Of a stretch of DNA of 64,000 nucleotides, positions 1 through 8,867 are shown piece by piece. The notes under the pieces are model-generated. The model was not told the origin of the DNA, searched no databases, and worked only from the letters and a program-made list of their open reading frames with translations. The stretch's first letter is position 1, and each line of letters begins with the position of its first letter. The position numbers and the translations under genes are program-made. Where the stretch lies: NCBI RefSeq assembly GCF_003387475.1, contig NZ_QUNO01000007.1:481257-545256 (forward strand), written 5' to 3'. The stretch comes from Kutzneria buriramensis (GTDB lineage Bacteria > Actinomycetota > Actinomycetes > Mycobacteriales > Pseudonocardiaceae).

Positions 1-48
1 GCGTAAAGCTACTGGTCAGAGCCGGTGGCTGACTTTTGGAACCCCACA
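1..48 (+). mobile_element. Right end of an IS (transposase stop codon plus terminal sequence)
   Basis: Bases 1-6 read Ala-stop, matching the last codon of the integrase-core transposases elsewhere in this window (10501-10503 and 48258-48260). The next ~42 bases match those after the stop at 10501 (about 40 of 48 identical), ending in AACCCCACA here and AACCCCGCA there. I take position 48 as the IS right end. The rest of the element lies to the left of the window. It sits directly against the integrase remnant, so it probably interrupted that gene. Confidence 0.6.
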
Positions 49-50
49 GG

Positions 51-170
51 CTGGTGGGCCACAGCGGCACGGCGGTGACGGAGGCGGTCTACCGCCACCA
101 GATCAAGCCGGTGATGGAGGAGGGGGCGACGGCGATGGACCGGATCTTCCCGGGCAAGCCGAGGCCGTAG
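51..170 (+). pseudogene. Tyrosine recombinase (integrase) C-terminal remnant
   Basis: 39 codons in frame to a TAG at 168-170. They begin LVGHSGTAVTEAVYRHQ and end MDRIFPGKPRP. This is the last block of actinobacterial phage/AICE-type tyrosine integrases: the GH of the catalytic HxxR...H/W region and the nucleophilic Tyr in VYRHQ. Everything upstream is missing because an IS end abuts at position ~48-50. The gene points toward the tRNA-Pro 3'-half repeat at 246-289, the usual arrangement for an integrase and its attachment site. It is non-functional as seen. Confidence 0.8.
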
Positions 171-196
171 TCACGCAGATAGTCACTCAGCAAGGC

Positions 197-232
197 AGAG
201 GCCCTGCCACCTGTGATGGTGGCAGGGCCTCT
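197..232 (+). terminator. Perfect 15-bp hairpin after the integrase remnant
   Basis: Arms 197-211 (AGAGGCCCTGCCACC) and 218-232 are exact reverse complements around a 6-base loop. There is no clear U-run, as is common for actinobacterial terminators. It lies 26 bp after the integrase stop and 14 bp before the tRNA-Pro repeat, so it would isolate the integrase from the attachment-site region. Confidence 0.65.
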
Positions 233-245
233 GACCTGCTACTTC

Positions 246-289
246 GACCGTCGGGACGACAGGATTTGAACCTGCGACCCCTTGACCCC
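246..289 (-). repeat. Attachment-site-like repeat, left copy (tRNA-Pro 3' half)
   Basis: 44 bp identical to 54034-54077. Read on the minus strand it is the 3' half of a proline tRNA (anticodon-loop G-run, then GGTTCAAATCC T-loop, then acceptor strand ending near 250). The tRNA 5' half is absent: after the G-run the two copies diverge, and the left copy has one G fewer. tRNA 3' ends are classic att sites of actinobacterial integrative elements; pSAM2 is known to use tRNA-Pro. An integrase remnant lies 76 bp away. Left edge of a candidate island. Confidence 0.75.
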
Positions 290-1242
290 AGTCGTGCCCG
301 AATGACGCGCTGACCTGCGGAAACAGAGAATCTCCTGCGTGCTGTGGGTCTGTTGACGGCGGATGATGGGGGATTGATGCCGTTGCCGTAGGTACGTCGC
401 TCCTGTTTCGCTCCTGCTCCTGCAGACCTACGAGACCGTCACGGTGGAGTTGTCTCCGGATTTGGGTTTGCTGCTTGACCTGCATGGACGTAGTTTTCGG
501 CACGCACAGGATCGACCCGACCATGGACGCAGCCGGGATGGCGCACCGAACCGCAAGCATCGTCGCGTTCGTCTGCCTTCCGCTGGCCGTGCTCGCTTCG
601 GTGCGCCGGGCGTTCCCTTACGCACCACGACGGCGACTGACTGCGCGGCTGCCGGAACCCGGACAACACGGTCCGGGCATCGACACCGGCCCCGAGCAGG
701 GCGACATTGCCCACTGCGGCTCCTTCGTGATCGTTGCGGTTCCCCGGCCGAACACACATCGACACGACGACGCCGTCCCATGAGGTCGGCTGATCAACTC
801 TCACCCTGCCGGACCAGCGCGAACCCACCCGGACGATAAAGAACAAGCTTAGGCCGGTGGAAGGCGGGCCGGCCGGCTCGGACCGCGACACAGATCCCGG
901 CCGCCCCGAGCCCGAGGACGGCGGCCGGGATCAGGACGCGGAACCAGTCGTGTGTGCCGTACAAGGCGGACAGGTACGCCCCGAACACCGTCAACACTGC
1001 CCGGATCGCGTGCGGGGGCGCACATCGCGCCATGCGCACATCGCCGCAGGGATGGCGGTTGCAGAACTTCCCATCACCGTGGGACACGACGCCGGAAGAG
1101 CGTAGCTGTCGCGCGCGGAGCGTGGGCACCCTGGTGTAGGCAGGTAGAAGTGGCTCGTCGCTGGTCATGATCTAAAGAAGATCGAACTTCGATGGTGGTA
1201 CGGGCCGGTAATGACCCGTACCACCAAGGCTTCCCGTCGACA
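290..1242. other. Gene-poor stretch with possible membrane-protein remnants
   Basis: No convincing intact gene. On the plus strand around 493-612 a reading frame gives a hydrophobic helix (ASIVAFVCLPLAVLASVRR) reminiscent of DUF998-type membrane proteins, but the frame loses sense after ~615. On the minus strand around 830-1010 another frame carries two hydrophobic stretches (AVLTVFGAYLSALYG, LIPAAVLGLGAAGICVAV). Both look like decayed fragments next to the integrase remnant. Assignment is weak. Confidence 0.25.
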
Positions 1243-1300
1243 CCCTCGGACTGCGCCCAGCATGAGCAAAACGGACACGAGGCGACCACGCCGAGGCCCT
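1243..1300 (+). repeat. Imperfect direct repeat, copy 1
   Basis: About 58 bp starting CCCTCGGACT that align with 2443-2497, with shared AACGGACA and GCCGAGGCC blocks. The copies lie 1.2 kb apart and flank the methyltransferase gene. Function unknown. Confidence 0.45.
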
Positions 1301-1381
1301 GGAGGTTGCTGTACTCCTCTGCCGTACCGTCACCGCCTGGCCCTCGCAGACGGTGACGGTGCCGGCGTGGCCTGCGCTCGC

Positions 1382-2227
1382 TCAGGTGACCCGCGCGGCC
1401 ACCAGGGTCTCGAAGGTAGAGGGCCGCAGGCCATCGGTACGGCCGGCGAAGTACCGCTGCTGGAGGTCTGCACGTGCGGGGTGGTCCACGACCTTCAGCC
1501 CGCACCGGCTGACCAGCCTCTCGATCTCGGATACCGGCCAGCCAGGCTGAAGAGGCTCGCCGGCAGCAGCCGCGATCGGCGTGTAGATCCGGGCGAATTC
1601 CGTCCCCGCGTCGTCGAGCACACAGTCCTCGGCCCGGTAGGAGAACACCACCTCAGACCCGGGAGCAGCCGCCGCGATCGTGCGCAACGTCGACTCGATC
1701 GCCGGTGCCGTCAGGTAGGGGGCGACGCCCGTCCAGCAGAACATCGCCGGCTGCGCCCAGTCGAACCCGGCCGCGCCCAGAACATCCTGAACCGGTCCGG
1801 CCTCGAAATCAGCCGGCACGAACACCTGCGAGGCGCTGAGCGGCAGGCCGAGCTCCCTGACCCGCTCGAGCTTCCAGGCCTGGGAGGCAGGGTGATCAAC
1901 CTCGAACACCGTCAGCTCGCCGAGCAGATCCGGCCGTCGCCACGCGAACGAGTCAAGTCCCGCGCCGAGAATCACGTACTGCGTGAAGGCACCGGCTGCC
2001 AGCCGGTCCTCGGCGTACCGGCTGCGGGTGCAGACAGCCGCGCGGGACTCGCGGCGGACCGGGCGGGGGAACAGCGGATCGAACTGGTCTCGCAGCTGCT
2101 GCCATACCGGGCCGACAAGCACCAGGGCCAGCACATCGTCCAGTACCCACGGCGACGCCGTCTCCAGGCGAAACAATCCACGCGACACGGCCGCAAACAT
2201 CGCCGTCCTGCTCGGCGCGCTTTCCAT
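1382..2227 (-). CDS. Class I SAM-dependent methyltransferase (LCMT/PPM-like family)
   Basis: 281 residues, the usual size for the leucine-carboxyl-methyltransferase-like family of actinobacterial SAM-dependent methyltransferases. The SAM-binding loop is QYVILGAGLDSFAWR (about residues 88-102), followed by the acidic strand end VFEVDHP and the downstream FCWTGVAPYLT motif typical of this family. The ATG at 2227 has a strong GAGGAGG ribosome site. The substrate cannot be predicted; in actinomycetes these often sit near secondary-metabolite genes. Transcribed away from the BTAD regulator and flanked by two copies of an imperfect repeat. Confidence 0.85.
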   Translation of the reverse strand: MESAPSRTAMFAAVSRGLFRLETASPWVLDDVLALVLVGPVWQQLRDQFDPLFPRPVRRESRAAVCTRSRYAEDRLAAGAFTQYVILGAGLDSFAWRRPDLLGELTVFEVDHPASQAWKLERVRELGLPLSASQVFVPADFEAGPVQDVLGAAGFDWAQPAMFCWTGVAPYLTAPAIESTLRTIAAAAPGSEVVFSYRAEDCVLDDAGTEFARIYTPIAAAAGEPLQPGWPVSEIERLVSRCGLKVVDHPARADLQQRYFAGRTDGLRPSTFETLVAARVT

Positions 2228-2659
2228 GCATTCCTCCTCGCCGGCCAGAACCCAGCATGCTGGCCACGCCCGCGCGCCCCGCGCATTTCACAGGATGCGC
2301 CTGAAGCGCCCTGACGGCCACAGCCAGATCGCCTGGCAGCCACGATCTGCTCGCCATCGGGATCCTCCAAAACGGCCGGGCACGCCGGCATCACAGCCGC
2401 CTGCACGCCACCACGTCCGGGACGCCACCAGGACCCCCGAGACCCTCCGACTCGACCCGGCGTGAATAGAACGGACATAACGCTATGCCGAGGCCTTGCG
2501 ATTCCACTGCCTGTAGGATCCCGTTCCGCAGTGTTCCTCGACGGCGTGAACACCACACTGGCGGCGCGCGGTCCGAGTCCACTCAGAGCCCGCTCACATC
2601 ACAGGTATCCCACGGTGCCGGCGGCACTCTTGTGCCCGCAGGTTCACTTGGAGGGCCGC
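2228..2659. promoter_or_regulatory. Divergent intergenic region between methyltransferase and BTAD regulator
   Basis: 430 bp between divergent starts. It must carry the promoters of both genes. It contains repeat copy 2 (2443-2497). I see no unambiguous -10/-35 pair. The reading frame of the downstream regulator is open back to 2462, but the protein similarity and ribosome site begin at 2649-2660. Confidence 0.4.
2443..2497 (+). repeat. Imperfect direct repeat, copy 2
   Basis: Counterpart of 1243-1300: CCCTCCGACT, AACGGACA and GCCGAGGCC blocks in the same order, with scattered mismatches and small gaps. It lies just upstream of the BTAD regulator. Could be the scar of an inserted methyltransferase cassette or a shared regulatory segment; undecided. 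Confidence 0.4.
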
Positions 2660-5600
2660 GTGGAAATTCGGCTACTTGGGGCCATGGAGGTTCGCCTGCG
2701 CGGCCGGCCGCTGGCGCTCGGACCGCGCCAGCGGCGGCTGGTGCTCGCGTTACTCGCGTGCGAGGTCAACCGCGTGGTGGCGGTTGGCCGCCTGGTCGAG
2801 TTGGTGTGGCCGTCTTCGCCGCCCCAGTCTGCGGTGCATGCCATCCAGGTGAACGTGTCCGGTCTACGGTCCGTGCTGGCGGATACCGGTGGCCAGATGA
2901 CGCTGGAGACGCACGGCGCCGGGTATCTACTGCGCGCCGATCCGCTGTCGATCGACCTCCACCGTTTCACCGCGCTGCTCACGCAGGCCCGGCAGACCAA
3001 CGACGATCTGGGTCGAGTGGCGCTCATTGACGAGGCGCTCGCGCTGTGGCGTGGTCCGATGCTCGTCGACACCGCCTCCGAGTTTACCCAGCACCGGCTC
3101 GGCGCAGGACTGTTTGAGGCGCGCCTGGTCGCCATCGAGGACCGTCTCGATGCGCTGTTGCGGGTCGGTCGGCACGGCGAGGTTGTCGACGAATTGATTG
3201 GCTTGGTCGACGCTCACCCGACCCGCGAACGGCTGATCGGGCAGTTGATGCTCGCGCTGTACCGGGGCGGGCAGCCCGGCCAGGCGCTGGAGGTCTTCCG
3301 CCGTGCCCGCAAGCATCTCGCCGACGAACTCGGCATCGACGCGGGCGTCGAGCTGCGGCAGCTGGAGATGGCCATTCTCAATGCCGATGCCGCGCTCGCC
3401 CGCCCTTCACGGGCCGCTTCGGCTCGGTCCAGCCCGCGGTTGGGGTCCGGGAGCATGTTCGTCGGTCGCCGTCGCGAGCTGGCGCAGCTGGCCGAATGGC
3501 GGGCCAAGGCGATGTCCCGCCAGACCACGGTCGTGCTGCTGGAGGGTCCGGCCGGCATCGGCAAGAGCACGCTGCTGGACTCCTTTTCCAAGGCCGGCAA
3601 GGTGTTGCGCGGCAACGGGGTCGGCGACGAGGGTGCGCCGGCGTACTGGCCGTGGCGGCAGGTCTTCCGCCAATGGCTGGCCGGCGTGGAGCCGACCGTG
3701 GCCGCCGACACGCTGGGCGACGCCGCCGACAAGATCGCCCGGATCGTGCCGGAGCTGCACCGGTTCGCCGGTCGCGCCACCGAACTGCGGCCCGCGACAG
3801 CCGAGGAGCGGTTCGCGCTGTTCGACCAGGTCACCGAGTTCGTCACGCGGATGGCTGCCGACGGTCTGGTGATCGTGATCGACGACCTGCACTGGGCCGA
3901 CCCGGCCTCGCTCCTGCTGTTCGGCCACCTCGCCCGGAGCGTGCACGCCCGACTGCTGCTGGTCGGGGCGTTCCGCCCGTACGAACTGCGCCAGATCCCC
4001 CGTGGCGTCGCCGTCCTGGCCGAGGTCACCCGGCTTCCCGGGGCCCGCCGGCTCGAACTGACCGGCCTGTCCACGGCGGAGGTCGCCGAGCAGTTGACGG
4101 CAGAACTCGGCCGGCCGTGCGAGCCGGACGAGGCCGCGACGGTGGCCCGCCGCACCGGCGGGAATCCTTTGTTCGTCAGGGAAATCGGCCGCCTTCGCCG
4201 TACTGATCCGAACGCCGTGCCGACCGGCGCCCGGGACGCGATCCACCAGTACCTGAGCGTGCTGTCCCCATCCTGCCGAGGGCTGCTCACCACCGCGTCC
4301 GTACTATCGACCGACATCGACCCGGTGGCGCTCGCCGCCGTGTCCGACGCGACCATCGAGGAGGCGCTGAACGCACTCGACGAGGCCGTCGCCGCCTCGG
4401 TGGTGGACCCGGGTTACCGGTTCGCGCACGACCTCGTGCGGGACTGCCTTGCGCTGGACCTCGCCGCCGCGGACCGGGCGCGGATCCACCTGCGGGCAGC
4501 GGAGGATCTCGAGGCCCGCAACGGCCATCCCGCTCAGATCGCCCACCACCGCCTCGCCGCATTGCCTCTGGGCGACGCGGCGGCCGCCACCGCCGCCGCG
4601 GTGCGGGCCGCCGAACAGGCGGTGTCCCAACTGGCCTACGAAGACGCCGTCCGCCTCTACGACGAGGCGATCCGCGCCAACGGCGGACCCGACGTGAATC
4701 TGCTGATCGGGAAGGCGACCGTCCACTACCAGTACTACGACGACGAATCTGCCCGCCAGGCCCGCGCGCAGGCGGCGGAGCTGGCCCGGGCCACCGGTGA
4801 TGCCACCGGGTTGGCACGCGCCGCGCTGGGCCGGCTCGAACGGGCGGATCCGACCTGGCAGATGGATCCGGCCTGGCTGGACACTGTCATGCCGTGGTGC
4901 GAGCAGGCGCAGGCCGAGCTGCCCGAAGGCGACAGCGTGCTGCGCGCCCGGCTGCTCACACTGTGGGCGACGATCACGTTCTCGGCCGGCGACGAGAACG
5001 CCGCCGTGTGTGCCGTCGACGCCGCGTTGGCGATGGCGGAAAGACTGGGCTCGCCGGAGGCTCTGGCGGCCACGCTGTGGGCCCGGCAGCATGTGAACTC
5101 AGGCCCGGACGGCAACCACGAACGGCTCGCCCTAGGCACCCGCATGATCGGCCTCGCCGGCCGCATCGGCAGTTGGACCGCCGTGTGGGGGCATCTGTGG
5201 CGGTTCGACGCCCTGATGCAGTTGGGCCGCGTGCCCGAGGCCGATCTGGAACTGGACTTGCTCGAACCGGTGGTTGCCCGGCTCAACCGCCCGGTCGACC
5301 GCTTGCATCTGCACCGCAGCCGGGCCGGTGTACTCCAGGGACGCGGCCGGTTCACCGAGGCCGAGCGGCACCTGGCCGAGGCGGCCCGGCTCGCCGAACG
5401 CGGGCGGAACCCGTACGGCATCGCGGTGATCGCGATGGGCCGGGCGTTCATCGGCATCTCCACCGACATCGCGCCCGGGGCGGTCCCGGAGGACGTGCTG
5501 GACCGGGGCTTCGGCTGGCGGATCATGGCCCGGATCGCGCTGGCTGCGGTCAGTGTCGAGGTCGGGGACCTCGACCGGGCGCGTGAGATCTACCGTGGGC

Positions 5601-6040
5601 TGCCGCCTCTGGCCGAGGTGCCCAAGCCAGCCTGGTTCACGGTGCTGGTCCTCGCCCAGTATGGAGGGGTCGCCGCCGCGCTCGGCGACGTCATGACTGC
5701 CGACGCCGTGTACCGGGAGCTGCTGCCGCACGCCGACCTGCACATCACCGCCGGTGCCGGCGTGATGCTGACCAGCGGCTCGGCGCGGCACATTCTCGGT
5801 CTCACCGCCGCTGTGTGCGGCCGCATCGACGACGCCATCGACCACATGAGCACCGCCGTCGCCGTGAACACTGAGGCCGGGTTGGACGCGTGCGCCGCCG
5901 ATTCCCGCTGCCAGCTCGCCCGGCTGCTTCGGCAACGTGGCGATCATGCCGAAGCCCAGCGGCACGCTCGGGAGGCCCACGCCGCCGCCGTCCGGCTAGG
6001 CATGCCGCGCCTCGTCGCCCGCGCGACCGCGCTGATGTGA
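2660..6040 (+). CDS. AfsR/SARP-type BTAD regulator with AAA ATPase and TPR-like C-terminus
   Basis: 1126 residues from GTG 2660, chosen because GGAGGG lies 6-8 bases upstream and because the OmpR-type DNA-binding domain starts immediately (VEIRLLGAMEVRLRG). Residues 1-95 are the winged helix and ~96-245 the bacterial transcriptional activation domain (BTAD) ending ELGIDAGVELRQLE. At ~266 comes FVGRRREL, then a P-loop (GPAGIGKST, ~297), Walker B (VIVIDDLHWAD, ~405), and from ~640 helical repeats of TPR type. Such proteins are ATP-dependent activators of secondary metabolism or morphological genes. The target is unknown; the divergent methyltransferase is the nearest candidate. Confidence 0.88.
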   Translation: MEIRLLGAMEVRLRGRPLALGPRQRRLVLALLACEVNRVVAVGRLVELVWPSSPPQSAVHAIQVNVSGLRSVLADTGGQMTLETHGAGYLLRADPLSIDLHRFTALLTQARQTNDDLGRVALIDEALALWRGPMLVDTASEFTQHRLGAGLFEARLVAIEDRLDALLRVGRHGEVVDELIGLVDAHPTRERLIGQLMLALYRGGQPGQALEVFRRARKHLADELGIDAGVELRQLEMAILNADAALARPSRAASARSSPRLGSGSMFVGRRRELAQLAEWRAKAMSRQTTVVLLEGPAGIGKSTLLDSFSKAGKVLRGNGVGDEGAPAYWPWRQVFRQWLAGVEPTVAADTLGDAADKIARIVPELHRFAGRATELRPATAEERFALFDQVTEFVTRMAADGLVIVIDDLHWADPASLLLFGHLARSVHARLLLVGAFRPYELRQIPRGVAVLAEVTRLPGARRLELTGLSTAEVAEQLTAELGRPCEPDEAATVARRTGGNPLFVREIGRLRRTDPNAVPTGARDAIHQYLSVLSPSCRGLLTTASVLSTDIDPVALAAVSDATIEEALNALDEAVAASVVDPGYRFAHDLVRDCLALDLAAADRARIHLRAAEDLEARNGHPAQIAHHRLAALPLGDAAAATAAAVRAAEQAVSQLAYEDAVRLYDEAIRANGGPDVNLLIGKATVHYQYYDDESARQARAQAAELARATGDATGLARAALGRLERADPTWQMDPAWLDTVMPWCEQAQAELPEGDSVLRARLLTLWATITFSAGDENAAVCAVDAALAMAERLGSPEALAATLWARQHVNSGPDGNHERLALGTRMIGLAGRIGSWTAVWGHLWRFDALMQLGRVPEADLELDLLEPVVARLNRPVDRLHLHRSRAGVLQGRGRFTEAERHLAEAARLAERGRNPYGIAVIAMGRAFIGISTDIAPGAVPEDVLDRGFGWRIMARIALAAVSVEVGDLDRAREIYRGLPPLAEVPKPAWFTVLVLAQYGGVAAALGDVMTADAVYRELLPHADLHITAGAGVMLTSGSARHILGLTAAVCGRIDDAIDHMSTAVAVNTEAGLDACAADSRCQLARLLRQRGDHAEAQRHAREAHAAAVRLGMPRLVARATALM

Positions 6041-6244
6041 TGGACGAAAAGAGGACAGGTCCGCGCCGTCACTGCCGGGGGATGCCGCCGCACCTCGATG
6101 GCATGCTCAGCGCGCTGCGCAACGACCCCCATCCGCGCCCGGGCAGCCGGCGACGCTGCCCAGTACGATTGCCTTGGCGCCAGTCATGGTTCGCCCCATC
6201 GCTGCTGGACCTGCTCGCGAGTGGCCACGTCAAAGGAGTGCTGA

Positions 6245-6610
6245 ATGGGGGTTGCTCGCGTTTCTCTGGTCGTCGGTGCCGCGTTGCTCGTGGCGACAGC
6301 GGTACTCGGTCTCGTCCCCATGACCGTGCCGCTTGACCGCGGGCACAGTGCGCCAACAACGTTGTCCTGCGGCACAGCACTGGCGGAGTCGGCCGAGTAT
6401 CAGTCACTTCGGTCGGGCGGCGCACCTGAGACCACGCCATCGGCGTACGTTTTCATGTCTGCCGAGCAATACCAGGCTGTGTCGGCTTGCCGGAATGGCT
6501 TGCGGAACCTTCGGATCGCGGCTGGGGCTGCCTTGCTGCTCGCCATCGTGTGCGCCGTGGTCGCGCTGACCGCCTGGCGCCGAACCCGACGTCAGCTGGA
6601 CCCGTCCTAA
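6245..6610 (+). CDS. Small two-helix membrane protein of unknown function, 3' end cut by an IS
   Basis: 121 residues with an AAAGGAG ribosome site 6 bases before the ATG. Helices at ~5-27 (VSLVVGAALLVATAVLGLV) and ~90-110 (AAGAALLLAIVCAVVALTAW) flank an outside-type loop with two cysteines, and the tail is Arg-rich. No family recognised. The TAA stop at 6608-6610 is the first three bases of the left terminal repeat of the next IS, so the native C-terminus was probably longer or different. Confidence 0.6.
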   Translation: MGVARVSLVVGAALLVATAVLGLVPMTVPLDRGHSAPTTLSCGTALAESAEYQSLRSGGAPETTPSAYVFMSAEQYQAVSACRNGLRNLRIAAGAALLLAIVCAVVALTAWRRTRRQLDPS

Positions 6611-7469
6611 GGGCTTCTCATAACCCGATGGCAGACGCGACGCCGTGATCGTTAATCGTGGTGGGATGCAGGTGATCACGGCATAACGCCCGGAGTGGAT
6701 CACGCCGTTCACCGGCCTACAGCCCGGCCAGTTCCGCTAGCTCGTGCGCGTCGTGGCCCAGCGCGGCGGGGACGAGATCGCCGACGGCCGCCCTAGCCGA
6801 CCGCGTGCTACTGGTCGCCGCCTACTGGCGCACCAACCTCACGATGCGCCAGATCGGACCGCTGTTCGGCGTCTCGCACTCCGCCGCCCATCGCGTGATC
6901 GACACCCTCGACCCGCTACTGGCACTGCCCCCGGTCCGGTGCCGCCGGATCGACCAGGTCGCCATCGTCGACGGAACCTTGGTCCCCACTCGTGACCACC
7001 GACTGGCCGCACCCAGCAAGAATTACAGCTACTCCGCCAACGTGCAGGTCGCCATCGACGCCGACACCCGTCTGGTCATCGCCACCGGCGACCCATAACC
7101 GGGCAACCGCAACGACTGCACCGTCTACCGCACCTCCGGCATCGACCAGAAACTGGCCGGCCGCCCGGTGATGGCTGACGGCGGCTACCAGGGCAACCCC
7201 GACGTGATCATGCCCCACCGCAAACCCGCCGACGGCACACTGACCAACTGGCAGGAAGATCTCAACGCCATCCACCGCAAGGTCCGCGCCCGCGTCGAAC
7301 ACGCGCTGGCGCGGGTGAAGTGCTGGAAAATCCTGCGGGACTACCGACGCGCGGCCAGCACCCTGGCGGACACCGCCTCGGGCATCGCCCACCTGCACAA
7401 CCTCCCCCTCACGGGCTGACCGCGAGTCGGTCAGTGGTCACTACCAAGAAAAGTCACGAGACACCCTTA
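6608..7469 (+). mobile_element. Decayed 862-bp IS, IS5-like with DDE_Tnp_4-type transposase
   Basis: Terminal inverted repeats at 6608-6624 and 7453-7469 match at 13 of 17 positions and both begin TAAGGG. One transposase gene lies between and is broken in at least three places. No target-site duplication is obvious: the flanks are GTCC on the left and GCTC on the right. It abuts the membrane protein on the left and the frameshifted oxidoreductase on the right. Confidence 0.75.
6702..7419 (+). pseudogene. IS5-like transposase (DDE_Tnp_4 type), inactivated
   Basis: The conserved reading is TPFTGLQPGQFR, then helix-turn-helix (LTMRQIGPLFGVSHSAAHRV), then DDE motifs (IVDGTLVP, GNRNDC, and RVEHALARVK with the catalytic Glu). 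Lesions: an in-frame TAG at 6738-6740, a frameshift near 6793, and an in-frame TAA at 7096-7098 where GDP-x-PGNRND is expected. The C-terminal half from 7099 to the TGA at 7419 is otherwise intact. It cannot make active transposase. Confidence 0.85.
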
Positions 7470-8395
7470 GCTCGGCCCGGCTTAGCTTCCGGCCATGGCG
7501 ATGACCAGTTGCCGCCCTTCGGACGCTGCTCGCACTCCAGCGCCGTCAGGGCGGGAATCGCCTCGGCCAACGGGACCGTACGGGCGATGGGCAGGCGCAG
7601 GGTCCGGGCCACCTCCTCCAGGTCGCCGGTCACCGGCCGGCCCATCATCGCCCGGAACGGGCCGGGCAGTGCGCTTCTGATCATTTTGGCCGGGGTTGGG
7701 ACGATGTCGACGATGGTTCCGCCGGGCTTCAGCAGCGTTCGGGCCGCGGCGAAGGGAAGCATGCCGGGCGTGTCGAGGACGAGATCGAACCGTTCCGCGA
7801 GGGCGGCCGGGTCGAAGCCGAAACCCACGACCGGTTCGACGCCGAACTCGCGGGCCTCGTCGGTCGCTGGGTTGCGGCAGCTGCCGGCGACCGAGGCTCC
7901 CCGCGCCCGGGCGAACTGGGCGGCGGCCCGGCCCACACCGCCCAGGCACCCGTTGACGAAGACCGCCTGCCCGGGCCGGATTTCCGCCGCGGCCTGGTAG
8001 GCGGTCACGCCCACGGTCGGCAGGGCGGCGGCCTGCTCGCACGAAAGGTCCACCGGTTTGAGCACGACCGCCTTCTCCGGGGCCGTCACCATCTCGCCGA
8101 ACGCCCCCGCCTGCCGGAACCGAGCCGGGCCGAGTACCGCGTCGCCGGCCTTCAGGCGGGTGACGCCGGCGCCGACCGCCTCGGCGACTCCGGCGAAGTC
8201 GTGCCCCATCGCCCGGGGAAAGGAGCGGCCGGTCATCAGCTTCATCTCGCCGTTGCGCATCTTCCAGTCCAGCGCGTTGGAAGCCGCCCCTCGGACGCGT
8301 ACGAGAACCTCATCCGGACCCGGGCGTGGTGGCTCGAACTCAGCGAGCCGCATCACCTCCGGGCCGCCGTAGCGGTCGTATTGAAGGCGCTTCAC
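7454..8395 (-). CDS. MDR-family NAD(P)H:quinone/alcohol oxidoreductase, frameshifted C-terminus
   Basis: 313 residues as read. N-terminal GroES-like domain (MKRLQYDRYGGPEVM, GHDFAGV at ~65) and Rossmann domain (FVNGCLGGVGRAAAQFA at ~145-161); no catalytic zinc ligands, so it belongs to the zinc-independent quinone-reductase/reticulon-4-interacting-protein-like branch. The family tail KGKLVIAMAGS appears in the neighbouring frame ending at 7482. A one-base indel near 7515 has therefore replaced the last residues with a tail running into the IS terminal repeat. GTG start at 8395 overlaps the cupin stop by 4 bp, so the two are translationally coupled. Activity may be reduced. Confidence 0.75.
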   Translation of the reverse strand: MKRLQYDRYGGPEVMRLAEFEPPRPGPDEVLVRVRGAASNALDWKMRNGEMKLMTGRSFPRAMGHDFAGVAEAVGAGVTRLKAGDAVLGPARFRQAGAFGEMVTAPEKAVVLKPVDLSCEQAAALPTVGVTAYQAAAEIRPGQAVFVNGCLGGVGRAAAQFARARGASVAGSCRNPATDEAREFGVEPVVGFGFDPAALAERFDLVLDTPGMLPFAAARTLLKPGGTIVDIVPTPAKMIRSALPGPFRAMMGRPVTGDLEEVARTLRLPIARTVPLAEAIPALTALECEQRPKGGNWSSPWPEAKPGRAKGVS

Positions 8396-8853
8396 GAGGC
8401 GTATTCGTTCGAGATCTCGGTGGCGTAGTTCTTCCAGAGCGGTTTCATGGTCTCGGCATTGACCGGCTGCCCGGAATCGATCATGGCCTTGAAGTCGCGG
8501 AAGTACTGCACATACAGGTCCGGCGTGAAGGTGTTCAGCATGACCGCGTTCTCGTCGCCGACGTTGGCGAACGTGTGCGGCGCCCCGGTCGGCACGATGA
8601 CCCAGGTGCCCGGCCCGGCGTCGTATTGGTCCTCGCCGACGGTGAACCGGAAAGTTCCCGCCAGCACGTAGAAGCCCTCGTCATGCTGGGCGTGGCGATG
8701 CTGCAACGGGCTCGGGGTGCCTGGCGGAATGGTGACCTCGGCGAACCCCAGCCGGTGGCCGGTGTGCTCGCCGTTCTCCAGGATACGGATCTGCTGTGCC
8801 CCGCTGCCGAGGATCTCGCCCTCACCGGGGCGGACGATGTTTACCTTCGCCAC
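8392..8853 (-). CDS. Cupin-domain protein (quercetin dioxygenase-like)
   Basis: 153 residues from a GTG with AGGAG 5 bases upstream. Single cupin_2 barrel: HRHAQHDEGFYVLAG carries the first metal motif (two His and a Glu), and GAPHTFANVGDE carries the second His. The C-terminal extension holds aromatic residues (YVQYFRDF). Such small cupins are metal-dependent enzymes or sensors of small organic molecules. It is in an operon with the oxidoreductase downstream and probably under the AraC regulator upstream (14 bp gap). Confidence 0.82.
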   Translation of the reverse strand: MAKVNIVRPGEGEILGSGAQQIRILENGEHTGHRLGFAEVTIPPGTPSPLQHRHAQHDEGFYVLAGTFRFTVGEDQYDAGPGTWVIVPTGAPHTFANVGDENAVMLNTFTPDLYVQYFRDFKAMIDSGQPVNAETMKPLWKNYATEISNEYAS

Positions 8854-8867
8854 GACTTCTCCTATTG

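Noticed and set aside
183..560. Minus-strand ORF across the left tRNA-Pro repeat
   Set aside because: Its GQGVAGSNPVVPT-like peptide is the translation of a tRNA 3' half, a well-known artefact.
1211..2314. 367-codon plus-strand ORF opposite the methyltransferase
   Set aside because: Antisense shadow of a well-supported gene; no domain and Arg/Pro-rich composition.
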